NCBI RefSeq assembly: GCF_029675105.1
Contig: NZ_JAQQFV010000005.1
Coordinates: 248,001 to 312,000, forward strand
Direction: 5' to 3'
DNA from: Nocardia anocheti
GTDB lineage: Bacteria > Actinomycetota > Actinomycetes > Mycobacteriales > Mycobacteriaceae
Length of the DNA stretch: 64,000 bases
Below, piece after piece: positions 8,469 through 16,669 of this stretch. The position numbers and the translations under genes were made by a program. The notes under the pieces are model-generated. The model was not told the DNA's origin and made no database searches. It saw only the letters and a program-made list of their open reading frames with translations. Position 1 is the first letter of the stretch. Every line of letters begins with the position of its first letter.

Positions 8469-9506
8469 CTATACCCGAAGTTCGCCGATTGTCACCGACA
8501 GGAACCCGGCGACCACCCCGGAGGCGGCGGGCACCAGCAGCACCCTGGACCCCGGCGCGATCAGTCCCTGGCGCAGCGCGTCGTGCAGCACCACGAAATG
8601 CGAAGTGGAGGCGGTGTTTCCGTACCGGTCGAGCACGGCCAGCTTGGGCGGCATCACCGCGTCGAACTCGCGCTCGGCGATCTTGTCGATCAATTCGACG
8701 GCGGGACCGCTGAATTGGTGATGGATCAGGTAGTCGTAGCCCTCGTCGGCGAAGCGGGAGCCGCGCGCGGCGAGGAACTCGCGCTGGCGCGTGGTCCACA
8801 GCAGGTAGCGCGATTCGTTGTGCATGGCACGGTTGTCGGTGTAGAGCGCGACGCCGGGGCCCTGATCGCTCGGCATGCCCAGGCACAGTTTCGCGAAGGC
8901 GGCACTGGTGTTGAGCTCCACGTAGTCCAGGCCGGGCCCGTCGGTGCCGTCGAGCACCACGGCCGCGCCCGCGTCACCGACGGTGAGCGAGGCGAACTGC
9001 GGGTCGTACTTCTGCGAGATCTCGCGCACCGCGGTGTCGGAGATCGGGGTGATGCACTCACCCGAGACCACCAGGCCCCGTCGTACCGCGCCGGAGCGAA
9101 TCATCCTGTCCAGCACCAGGACTCCGGTCATCATCCCGGCACAGGCATTGGAGACGTCGAAGTGGATCGCGCGTCGGGCACCGAGCGCGTTGCGCAGCAT
9201 GAGCGCGAAGGAGGGCTCCAGGCAGAAGTCCTCGCCGCGAGTGCGGGTGATCGAGCAGGAGATGATCACATCCAGGTCGGCGGCCTCGTAGCGGGAGTTC
9301 GCCAGTGCGCCGCGCGCCGCCGCCAGCGCGATGGTGAAGGAGTCCTCGTCTTCGGCGCGTACTCGCCGCGCGCTGACGCCGCTGACCTTCTCCAGATCCA
9401 GCGGCGCGTCGACAGCGAGCTGGCGCATCAGCTCCGCGGTGGTCACTTCCCGAGTCGGCAGATACGCACCGACAGCTTCGATTGTCGAGTTCACCATGGC
9501 ATTCAC
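8469..9506 (-). CDS. OleA/KAS III-like condensing enzyme
   Basis: 345 residues from GTG 9506 (GGAGAAG just upstream; ATG 9497 is an alternative). The thiolase-fold triad is complete: Cys122 in VSNACAGMMTG, His263 in LIHHQFSG and Asn297 in YGNTAS. Glu97 (LEPSF) lies about 25 residues before the Cys, roughly where OleA places its catalytic Glu. The likely reaction is condensation of two long acyl-CoAs to a 2-alkyl-3-ketoacid, probably as a heterodimer with the adjacent 288-residue homologue. First gene of the operon, divergent from the P450. Confidence 0.75.
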   Translation of the reverse strand: MNAMVNSTIEAVGAYLPTREVTTAELMRQLAVDAPLDLEKVSGVSARRVRAEDEDSFTIALAAARGALANSRYEAADLDVIISCSITRTRGEDFCLEPSFALMLRNALGARRAIHFDVSNACAGMMTGVLVLDRMIRSGAVRRGLVVSGECITPISDTAVREISQKYDPQFASLTVGDAGAAVVLDGTDGPGLDYVELNTSAAFAKLCLGMPSDQGPGVALYTDNRAMHNESRYLLWTTRQREFLAARGSRFADEGYDYLIHHQFSGPAVELIDKIAEREFDAVMPPKLAVLDRYGNTASTSHFVVLHDALRQGLIAPGSRVLLVPAASGVVAGFLSVTIGELRV

Positions 9507-9572
9507 ACTTCTCCGATATCGCGCGAGGGACAGCCCGCCCTCCGCGCATCCCGCCGATCCTAGTCACAGATC

Positions 9573-9609
9573 TTCACTATTCGGTCACGGTCGGCTAGAT
9601 TCTGCCGGG
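9573..9609 (+). promoter_or_regulatory. Candidate promoter of the P450 gene, leaderless
   Basis: TTCACT (9573-9578) and TAGATT (9596-9601) are spaced by 17 bases. TAGATT ends 8 bases before the GTG at 9610, so transcription would begin at or next to the start codon. The gap (9507-9609) also holds the promoter of the opposite beta-lactone-type operon. Confidence 0.35.
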
Positions 9610-10818
9610 GTGTGGAGTGCCGCTCGTCGTCAGGAACTCGTTCTTCTCGCCGCAGGTCAGCCGTGGCTACCGGGGTTACTGCTGCTGGGCCGGGTGGCGC
9701 GGCCGATCCGTAAGGTCCCTGGACTGGGCTGGTTCGTCGCCGATCCGCTCGTCGCCCGCCAGATCTACAACGACAGCACCCACTTCAGCATCGTCTCCGA
9801 GGGCGCGGCCGGGCACTGGTGGGCCCAGGTCATCGGGGAGTGGGTCGAGGACCTGTTCGAGGGGCCCGGTCACACCGCGCTGCGGGCCAAGGTGCGCGAC
9901 CTGTTCACCCTCACCCACACCGATGCCCTGGTCCGCCGGGTGATCGGGCCCGATCTCGACGATCTGCGCGACCGGCTGGCCGCGGGCGAGACCGTCGACA
10001 TCGCCACCCGCGCGCAGATCCTGGTCGGACGCAGCGTCTCGGACCTGGTCGGTATGCGCCCGGTCGACATCGCCGCGGCCATCGGCGGTGACCCCGACGC
10101 CGATCAGGACGCGCTGTTCCTGCGGCTGTTCCACCATGTCGAAGAGCTGGTCAACCTGGGTTTCGGCACCATGGCCTCGACCACACTCGACCCCGTCGCG
10201 GTGGCGCGGGCCAGGGAACTGGCCACCCAGCTGGCCGTCAATGTGCCCGACGCCTACGCCCGCGCCGACCCCGACACCACGCTGGGCCGCTGCCGGGAAC
10301 TCGGGCTCGAGGTCGAGCACGCGGCGGGCCTGGCCATTCTCATGGCGGTGGCGGGCACCGACACCCTGGCCAGCGCCATGACCCGGATGGTCGCGATCCT
10401 GCACGACACCGACCAGCACCGCGCGCTGCTCGCCGCGCCGGACCGGATCGGCGACACGGTGCGCGAGACGCTGCGGGTTACCAGTCCGGCCTATCTGGTC
10501 GGGCGCTCGGTGACCGCCGATGTGCGCGTCGCCGACCGGGATCTGCGGGCGGGCGAGCACGTCAAGATCCTCACCTGGACGATCAACAACGCGGTCGGCG
10601 AGTTCCGGGTGGACCGCGACTACGTCCCCGAGACCCGTCAGCTCTGGTTCGGCGGCGGCAGGCACCTGTGCCTGGGCGCCCAGCTCGTGCATTCGGAACT
10701 GACCGCGCTGCTCGAAGCGCTCACCGCGGCGGGTCGGCCGTGGGAGATCGTCGAACGGAAGTACCGCCGCAAGGTCTTCATCCCCACCTACCGGACACTG
10801 CGCATCCGGCTGACCTGA
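9610..10818 (+). CDS. Cytochrome P450
   Basis: 402 residues. The heme-binding loop is FGGGRHLCLGAQL with thiolate ligand Cys354, the I-helix is AVAGTDTLAS, and the ExxR motif is RETLR. A soluble bacterial class I P450 needing separate ferredoxin and reductase, neither encoded nearby. GTG 9610 is chosen because it directly follows the -10-like element and starts in front of the first conserved helix. Divergent from the beta-lactone-type operon, so it may oxidise the alkyl chains or provide the hydroxyl used for glycosylation or acylation; the substrate is unknown. Confidence 0.85.
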   Translation: MWSAARRQELVLLAAGQPWLPGLLLLGRVARPIRKVPGLGWFVADPLVARQIYNDSTHFSIVSEGAAGHWWAQVIGEWVEDLFEGPGHTALRAKVRDLFTLTHTDALVRRVIGPDLDDLRDRLAAGETVDIATRAQILVGRSVSDLVGMRPVDIAAAIGGDPDADQDALFLRLFHHVEELVNLGFGTMASTTLDPVAVARARELATQLAVNVPDAYARADPDTTLGRCRELGLEVEHAAGLAILMAVAGTDTLASAMTRMVAILHDTDQHRALLAAPDRIGDTVRETLRVTSPAYLVGRSVTADVRVADRDLRAGEHVKILTWTINNAVGEFRVDRDYVPETRQLWFGGGRHLCLGAQLVHSELTALLEALTAAGRPWEIVERKYRRKVFIPTYRTLRIRLT

Positions 10819-10825
10819 CACGGCG

Positions 10826-10856
10826 AAAACCCCGCCCACCAGGGTGGACGGGGTCT
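10826..10856. terminator. Bidirectional hairpin between convergent genes
   Basis: CCCCGCCCACC, loop AGG, GTGGACGGGG, with one G-T mismatch. AAAA precedes and TCTT follows, between the P450 stop and the stop of the opposing gene. Confidence 0.6.
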
Positions 10857-10871
10857 TGCCAGCGCGCGGGA

Positions 10872-11582
10872 CTACTGGTTCTCGGGCGCGTTGATGCGGT
10901 TGTTGAAGCCGATGCCGACCACGATCGCGGCGGGCACCCCGGTCAGCACCAGACCGGCGGCGGCACCCAGCGGGATGCCGATGGCCGCACCGGCGAGGCA
11001 CCCGGCCAGACCGGTGGCGCCACCGAGATCGAGCACCGGGATGCCCAGCACCAGGCCGCCGATACCGCCGATGACGCAGCCCGCGCCACCGCCGACCAGC
11101 GTGCCCACCAGGGTGCCGATCGAGGTGATGATGCCGAACTGGGTGGCCGCGGCGGAGACGGCGTCGTCGAAGGCGTCCTGGCGCACGACGGGCTTGACCG
11201 CGGCCGGGCGGGCCGCGGCGGCCTCGGTGCGCGGGGTCAGCAGCGCGCGGGTGCCGTCGATGGCGGCGTCGATCGGGTACTCGAGATCGTCGATGGTGTA
11301 GGCCAGCGGCAGCGCGGCGACGACATTGCCCTGGTCGTCGCGGACCTGGAACTGGTTGTTCTCGGTGGTGAGCGAGCCCGCGTCGGTCTCGACGAACACC
11401 GCGTCGCCCTCGATGCCGGTCTTCCAGTTGATGCCGGGCAGCACCTGGTTGACGCCCTGCTGCACGCCGTCGAGGAAGGCGGGGATCGGGGCGGGCGCCG
11501 GAGCGGCGTGCGAGGTGCCGGTGGCGACACCGAGCGCGGCGATGACAAGTGCGGAGGTTGCGGCAACCTTGCTGAACTTCAT
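10872..11582 (-). CDS. Secreted glycine-zipper-like protein (DUF8020-like)
   Basis: 236 residues. It has a typical Sec signal peptide with a cleavage site near SHA-AP (residues 25-27). A mature beta-rich region of about 100 residues follows (INWKTGIEGDAVFVETDAG), then a C-terminal half of alternating Gly/Ala-rich hydrophobic segments with two cysteines (GAGCVIGG and GLAGCLAG). The arrangement is familiar from Nocardia secreted proteins of unknown function; the DUF8020 label is from memory and tentative. The hydrophobic half could insert in the outer mycolate membrane. The 210 bases upstream hold its promoter and no other gene. Confidence 0.6.
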   Translation of the reverse strand: MKFSKVAATSALVIAALGVATGTSHAAPAPAPIPAFLDGVQQGVNQVLPGINWKTGIEGDAVFVETDAGSLTTENNQFQVRDDQGNVVAALPLAYTIDDLEYPIDAAIDGTRALLTPRTEAAAARPAAVKPVVRQDAFDDAVSAAATQFGIITSIGTLVGTLVGGGAGCVIGGIGGLVLGIPVLDLGGATGLAGCLAGAAIGIPLGAAAGLVLTGVPAAIVVGIGFNNRINAPENQ

Positions 11583-11794
11583 GAATGCAGTCTTTCCCTC
11601 AATGGCGGTGCTCCGGGAGGAGCGCAGGCCCTCGATCGAGCACCCATGAGCAAGTGTCCAACTGAATGTTGCCGAAAAGTAACTTAAAATGTCCTGAGAG
11701 GCCGAAACGGACAGTGATCTGCGTCATCGCCGGTGAAATTCATGTGCCGGGAATGGCTTTCGGGCGAATTTTCCGGATCGTGATCTAGGGCACG

Positions 11795-13183
11795 TCAGGA
11801 TTCGGTCAGGTGGAGTCGCCGGGACAGATCCGAGGCGAACACCTGTTCGGGATCGACCGCGGCACGGACCCGTCGCCATTGCTCGAGCCGGGGATACATG
11901 GCCGCGATCATGGCGGGCGAGGTGCGCGAGTCCTTGGCGAAATAGAGTCGCCCGCCCGCGCTCAGCACCCGCTCGTCCAGGTCGGCGCACATCCGGTCCA
12001 GACCGTCGGCGAGGGCGAAGTCCAAGCTCAGCATGTATCCGGGGTGCGGCCAGGACAGCGGCGCCGGGTTGCTCGCGCCCATCCGCTTGAACACGTTGAG
12101 GAAGGAGTGGTGGCCGGATTCGGCGACGAACCGCACGGCGTCGGCGAGCTGGCGCTCGGCGCCGAACGGCATCGAGAACTGGTACTGCAACCACCCGCGA
12201 CGCCCGTAGGCGCGGTTCCATTCCCCGAGCAGATCCAGCGGGTGATAGAACTGCGTCAGATTCTGGATTCGGCCACGGGCGCGGCGCGGGAACAGTCGAT
12301 GCGCCGCCTCGGCCGCGATCCGCGTGGTGACGCTGTTGACCATTCCGTTGGGGAAGATATCGGGCACGGTGAACAATTGCGGCGCATCGAAATTCAACGG
12401 TCGGTGTCGCAAATTCACCGGCAATTGATCCACGGTGGCCAGCGAACCCCGGCTGAATCCGGCGCGACCGAGTTTCGGTCCGGTGGAAATGGTGTCGGGC
12501 ACCGACATCGAATAGTCGTAGCCGTCGTCGGAGCCGTTGGTGAGCAGTTCCATCGTCTCGTCCAGATCGCGGGTGCGGTCGTTGTCGACGAGGAAGTACG
12601 CGGTCTCGGTGTGCTTCAGGCGGATTCGCGCGCCGGTGACGATGCCGGTGAGGCCCATGCCGCCGACCGTGGCCCAGAACAGGGCGGCGTCGGGGCCTTC
12701 GGGGGTGAGCGTGCGCAGCGAGCCGTCGGCGGTGAGCAGGTCCAAGGAGACGACGTGGTTGCCGAAGCTGCCCTGCGAATGATGGTTCTTGCCATGGATA
12801 TCCGAGGCGATCGCGCCATCGATGGTGACCTGCCGGGTGCCGGGCAGCACCGGCACCCACAGCCCGTGCGGCAGCGCCCGGCGCATGAGGGTGTCCAGGC
12901 TGACGCCCGCGTCGAGGTCGACGATGCCGCTGTCGGGGTCGATGTGGTGGATGCGGTCCAGCGCGGTCATGTCGACCACCAGGCCGCCCGCGTTCTGCGC
13001 GGGATCGCCGTAGCTGCGGCCGAGTCCGCGCGCGATCACCCCGCGCGGTCCGGCGGTGCGGACCCGTTCGGCGATCACCGCGAGGTCGGGGGTGCGCAGC
13101 ACCTCGGCCACGGTCGGCGCGGTCCGGCACCAGCCGGTCAGGCTGCGTCGGGTGGTGCGGGATTCCTGCGGCGCGAAAGTCAC
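11795..13183 (-). CDS. DprE1-family FAD-linked oxidoreductase
   Basis: 462 residues against 461 for M. tuberculosis DprE1. FAD-binding motifs are [18 protein letters not shown] and [17 protein letters not shown]; the C-terminal YFAKDSRTS keeps the active-site Lys. DprE1 oxidises decaprenyl-phosphoryl-ribose toward the arabinose donor for arabinogalactan. Residue 386, equivalent to the benzothiazinone target Cys387, is Ser (YMLSLDF against NICVDF). DprE2 is not nearby and the gene follows an ABC importer operon by 31 bases, so this could be a paralogue rather than the main enzyme. Starts at GTG 13183. Confidence 0.75.
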   Translation of the reverse strand: MTFAPQESRTTRRSLTGWCRTAPTVAEVLRTPDLAVIAERVRTAGPRGVIARGLGRSYGDPAQNAGGLVVDMTALDRIHHIDPDSGIVDLDAGVSLDTLMRRALPHGLWVPVLPGTRQVTIDGAIASDIHGKNHHSQGSFGNHVVSLDLLTADGSLRTLTPEGPDAALFWATVGGMGLTGIVTGARIRLKHTETAYFLVDNDRTRDLDETMELLTNGSDDGYDYSMSVPDTISTGPKLGRAGFSRGSLATVDQLPVNLRHRPLNFDAPQLFTVPDIFPNGMVNSVTTRIAAEAAHRLFPRRARGRIQNLTQFYHPLDLLGEWNRAYGRRGWLQYQFSMPFGAERQLADAVRFVAESGHHSFLNVFKRMGASNPAPLSWPHPGYMLSLDFALADGLDRMCADLDERVLSAGGRLYFAKDSRTSPAMIAAMYPRLEQWRRVRAAVDPEQVFASDLSRRLHLTES

Positions 13184-13214
13184 AGGGGCTCACGCTAAGA
13201 GCGTTTCCTGAGAC

Positions 13215-13982
13215 CTACCTGAGGTTATCGTGCGGTTTCTGCGGAGATGCACTCAGTGTTTCCGCACCCGTCTCGGTCACTCGCGAGCAGACGACGTCCG
13301 ATGCACTCAGTGTTCCCGCGCCCGTCTCCGTCACTCGCGAGCAGGCGACGTCCGATTCGCTCAGTGTTTCCGCCCGCATGTCGGTCACCCAGGTGCAGGC
13401 GATGTCGAGGAGGGCGTGGTCGTGGCTGATCAGGACGACGCCGAGGCCGGTGGTGGCGCGGTCCATGATCAGGCGGATGACGGTGGCGGTGGTGGCGGCG
13501 TCGAGCATGGCGGTGGCCTCGTCGAGGATGAGGTAGCGCGGGCGTTGGGCCAGGGCGCGGGCGACGCAGGCGCGTTGGAGTTGGCCGTCGCTGAGGGCGT
13601 GGGGGCGGCGGTCGAGCAGGTCGGGGGTGAGGCCGACCTCGGCGGCCAGGGCGGGCAGGTCGGGGGTGGGGCCGCCGCGGATGACCGCGGGTTCGGCGAT
13701 GATCCGGGCCAGGGTGAGCTGGGGATTGGTGGCGGCGCGCGGTGATTGGAAGACCATGGCGACCGCGCCGCGCTGGTGGCGCGGGGGCTTCCCGTCGCAG
13801 GTGATCCGGCCCGCGGTGGGGGTGAGCAGTCCGGCGAGCGCGCGGGCCAGGGTGGTCTTGCCCGAGCCGGAATCGCCGGTGATACCGACGATTTCGCCGG
13901 GAGCGACGCGCAGGTCGACCTCGCGCACGACCGGGGTGGCCGGGTCGTAGCCCACGGTGACGGCGTCGGCAGCGAGCATCAT
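13215..13982 (-). CDS. Peptide/nickel-type ABC transporter ATPase, second subunit, with repeat tail
   Basis: 255 residues. Walker A GDSGSGKTT, Q-loop MVFQSP, signature LSDGQLQR (LSGGQ variant), Walker B YLILDEAT and H-loop ISHDH are all present. ATG 13982 overlaps the stop of the preceding ATPase gene. The normal domain ends around residue 205. The last roughly 45 residues are an 18-residue repeat (SRVTETGAGTLSASD-type) encoded by tandem 54-base units. Pairs with the neighbouring ATPase, as DppD/DppF or NikD/NikE do. Confidence 0.85.
   Translation of the reverse strand: MMLAADAVTVGYDPATPVVREVDLRVAPGEIVGITGDSGSGKTTLARALAGLLTPTAGRITCDGKPPRHQRGAVAMVFQSPRAATNPQLTLARIIAEPAVIRGGPTPDLPALAAEVGLTPDLLDRRPHALSDGQLQRACVARALAQRPRYLILDEATAMLDAATTATVIRLIMDRATTGLGVVLISHDHALLDIACTWVTDMRAETLSESDVACSRVTETGAGTLSASDVVCSRVTETGAETLSASPQKPHDNLR
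13252..13413. repeat. Three tandem 54-bp units extending the ATPase C-terminus
   Basis: Units at 13252-13305, 13306-13359 and 13360-13413, each starting CTCAGTGTT. The first two are nearly identical; the third, nearest the ATPase core, is diverged and probably ancestral. The unit length is a multiple of three, so the duplications stay in frame and each adds 18 residues. Confidence 0.85.
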
Positions 13983-14863
13983 GGCCTCGGTTCGCGGATC
14001 AGGCGCTGGTCGCGGCGGGCCAGGGCGGTGGGTGTGCCCGCGTAGGGGCACAGCTCGGACAGGTTCGTCAGCGGGCGCGGTGGGTGGGGCAGGGGGCGCA
14101 GGCCGCGTTCGGGGAGGGCGGCGAGCAGGTCGCGGGTGTAGTCGTGCCAGGGGTCGTCGAGGACCTGGGTGGCGGGGCCGACCTCCATCAGCCGGGAGGC
14201 GTACATGATGGCGAGGGTGTCGGCGATCCCGGCGCGCAGCAGGTGCGCGAGGTCGTGGGTGATCAGCAGGACCGCCGCGCCCTGGTCGGCGCAGTCGCGC
14301 AGCAGGGCGCCGATCTGGTCGGTGCGGGCGCGGTCGAGACCGGCGGTGGGTTCGTCGGCGACGATGACCGCCGGGTCACCGGCCAGGGCCGCCGCCACGG
14401 CCGCCCGCTGGGCCATGCCGCCGGACAGCTCGTGCGGGAACTTCCCGAGGGCGGTGGGTTCGAGTCCGGCCCTGGTCAGCAGGTCGGCGGGATCGTGCCC
14501 GGTGCCGAGCGCGGCGATGGTCTCGGTGAGCTGGGAGCCGATCGTGCGCACCGGGGTGAAGTGGGTGCCCGGTGACTGCGGGACCAGCGCGATGTGGCGG
14601 CCCCGATACGGCTCCCGGTCGGCGAGGATGTCCAGGCTCCGGTCGGCCAGCTCGAGGCGGACCGACCCGGTGGTGACGGCCCTCGGGGGCAGCACGCCCA
14701 GGATCGTGCTCGCGACGATCGACTTGCCGCACCCGGATTCGCCCGCGAGCGCGGTCACCGTGCCCGCTGGGATCTCCAGGCAGACCTCGGTGACGGCGTG
14801 CACCACCTCACCCGGTCGGACGGGAATCCGCACGGTCAGGTCTTCGATGGTCAGTCCGGTCAT
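13979..14863 (-). CDS. Peptide/nickel-type ABC transporter ATPase, first subunit
   Basis: 294 residues. Walker A GESGCGKS, Q-loop LVPQSP, signature LSGGMAQR, Walker B VIVADEPTAGLD and H-loop ITHD are present. The C-terminal extension has the oligopeptide/nickel ATPase pattern (YTRDLLAALPERG, then a single Cys in ELCPYAG). ATG 14863 overlaps the preceding permease stop by 4 bases. Together with the next ATPase it drives import through the two permeases. Confidence 0.88.
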   Translation of the reverse strand: MTGLTIEDLTVRIPVRPGEVVHAVTEVCLEIPAGTVTALAGESGCGKSIVASTILGVLPPRAVTTGSVRLELADRSLDILADREPYRGRHIALVPQSPGTHFTPVRTIGSQLTETIAALGTGHDPADLLTRAGLEPTALGKFPHELSGGMAQRAAVAAALAGDPAVIVADEPTAGLDRARTDQIGALLRDCADQGAAVLLITHDLAHLLRAGIADTLAIMYASRLMEVGPATQVLDDPWHDYTRDLLAALPERGLRPLPHPPRPLTNLSELCPYAGTPTALARRDQRLIREPRP

Positions 14864-15684
14864 CGCGGCATCCTCGACGGTGTCGGCGGCAGCAGCAGGG
14901 TGCGTAGCGAGGACCCGGCCACGGCCACCGCCACCGTGGTCAGCACCAGGAATCCGGCCGGGAACAGCAGCGTCCACCAGCCGCCCAGCAGTAGTGAGGT
15001 GCGTGCCTCGGCGAGCAGGGTGCCCAGGCTCGGTTCGTGCGGGGGTAGGCCGAAACCCAGGAACGACAGGGTCGATTCGTGCCAGATGGCATGGGGCAGC
15101 AGCAATACCACCGCGATCAGGGCCTGCGGAGCGACGGCGGGCAGCAGGTGCGTGCGCAGCAGGTGGGTGCGGCGCGCGCCCGCCAGCACGGCCGCGGCGA
15201 CGTAGTCGCGTTCGCGCAGGCTCAGGCTCTCGGCCCGCACGATGCGCGCCACCTGCACCCAGTGGGTGAGCCCGATCGACAACACCACCGCCGCCACATT
15301 CCCCCGGAACAGCGCCACGATGACGATGCCCAGCAGCAGATGCGGCAGCGCGTTGGCGGTGTCGGCGCAACGCATGATCACCCGGTCCACCCGGCCACCG
15401 GCCAGCGCCGACACCGCACCGACCAGCACGCCCAGCAGGGTCGACAGCGCCGCCGCGCACGCGGCGACGATCAGTGAGGTGCGCAGGGCCGCCGCGATCC
15501 GGACGAACAGGGATCGCCCGGCGGCATCGGTGCCGAACCACCACTGTCCCGACGGGGCCTGGCGGGCGGTGGCGAAATCGGTCAGCCGTTCGTCGACTCC
15601 GGCCAGCCACGGCACCAGCACCGCGTAGGCCACCACCGCCAGCAGCACCGTGAGCGCGGCGTAGAGCCGCCGCCGCTCAGCCAT
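14860..15684 (-). CDS. Peptide/nickel-type ABC transporter permease (DppC/NikC-like)
   Basis: 274 residues with about six membrane segments. The cytoplasmic EAA-type loop reads RERDYVAAAVLAGARRTHLL, and the family landmark WWFGTDAAGRSLF occurs near residue 50. ATG 15684 lies 8 bases inside the upstream permease gene. Pairs with that permease to form the translocation pore. The larger C-subunit hallmarks place it as the DppC/NikC partner. Confidence 0.85.
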   Translation of the reverse strand: MAERRRLYAALTVLLAVVAYAVLVPWLAGVDERLTDFATARQAPSGQWWFGTDAAGRSLFVRIAAALRTSLIVAACAAALSTLLGVLVGAVSALAGGRVDRVIMRCADTANALPHLLLGIVIVALFRGNVAAVVLSIGLTHWVQVARIVRAESLSLRERDYVAAAVLAGARRTHLLRTHLLPAVAPQALIAVVLLLPHAIWHESTLSFLGFGLPPHEPSLGTLLAEARTSLLLGGWWTLLFPAGFLVLTTVAVAVAGSSLRTLLLPPTPSRMPR

Positions 15685-16669
15685 CGGCCCGCACCCGGGG
15701 ATCCAGCAGCACCACCGCGACATCGGCGAGCAGCGACCCGAGCATGACCGCGCAGGTGATGCCGACGGTGAGCACGGCCAGCAGCGCCATGTCCAGATCC
15801 TGGGCCGAGCGCACGAACGCCCCGGCGATGCCCGGCCACGAGAAGATCTCCTCCACCAGCACCGCACCCACCACCACCTCGGGCAGCCGGACGCCGAGAA
15901 TGGTCACGAACGGCGCCAGCGAGGTGGGCAGGATGTGCCCGCGGGTGATGGTCGCGGTGTCGATACCCCGGGTCGCGGCACCGACCACGAAATCCTCGGC
16001 GCGGTTGCCCGACACCGATTCACGCACCGCCAGCAGCAGCCACGGCAGTTGCGACAGGGCCAGCGCGGCGGCGGGCAGCACCAGATGTCGCAGCACCTGG
16101 GCGAGATCCGGATCGGCGCCCGCGTCGGTGAGTCCGGCGGGCGGAAGCCAGCCCAGCCCCACCGCGAACAGCGCGATCGCGGCCAGCGACACCACGAACG
16201 GCGGCAGCCCCTGCAACATCACGCAGACCGCCGCGACCGCCTTGTCGACCGGCCCGCCCCGGTGCATTCCCGCCCACGCGCCCACACTCAGCGCCAGCAC
16301 GACGGCCACGGTCATCGCGACGACCACCAGCAGCATCGTCCACGGAAGTCGTTGGGCGAGTAGGCCACCCACCGGCTGGGAGAATCCGCGCGAGACGCCG
16401 AGGTCGCCGTGGATCAGGTCGGCGAGCCAGCGCCCGTAGAGCTGGTACCAGGGGGCGTCCAGGCCCAGCTGCTCGGTGAGCAGGGTCCGGTCGGCCGCGC
16501 TGGTCGACTCGTAGCGCGAACCCAGATAGCCCACCAGCGGATCGAACGGCGACACCGCCGCCGCCGCGAACAGCGCCGCCGACACCGCGATCAACACGGG
16601 CACCAGCACGAGTACCCGCCTGCCGACCATGGCCGCGATCCCGCGCCCGCGCCATCGGCCGCGTGTCAC
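15677..16669 (-). CDS. Peptide/nickel-type ABC transporter permease (DppB/NikB-like)
   Basis: 330 residues from GTG 16669, which overlaps the stop of the binding-protein gene (GTGA). An N-terminal membrane helix is followed by a periplasmic segment (LTEQLGLDAPWYQLYGRWL) and five more helices, the DppB/NikB layout. The EAA loop is NRAEDFVVGAATRGI and the C-terminal family signature is VVVGAVLVEEIFSWPGIAGA. Confidence 0.85.
   Translation of the reverse strand: MTRGRWRGRGIAAMVGRRVLVLVPVLIAVSAALFAAAAVSPFDPLVGYLGSRYESTSAADRTLLTEQLGLDAPWYQLYGRWLADLIHGDLGVSRGFSQPVGGLLAQRLPWTMLLVVVAMTVAVVLALSVGAWAGMHRGGPVDKAVAAVCVMLQGLPPFVVSLAAIALFAVGLGWLPPAGLTDAGADPDLAQVLRHLVLPAAALALSQLPWLLLAVRESVSGNRAEDFVVGAATRGIDTATITRGHILPTSLAPFVTILGVRLPEVVVGAVLVEEIFSWPGIAGAFVRSAQDLDMALLAVLTVGITCAVMLGSLLADVAVVLLDPRVRADG

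Noticed and set aside
13252..13413. A CRISPR array
   Set aside because: The 54-bp units are contiguous without unique spacers and continue the ATPase reading frame.
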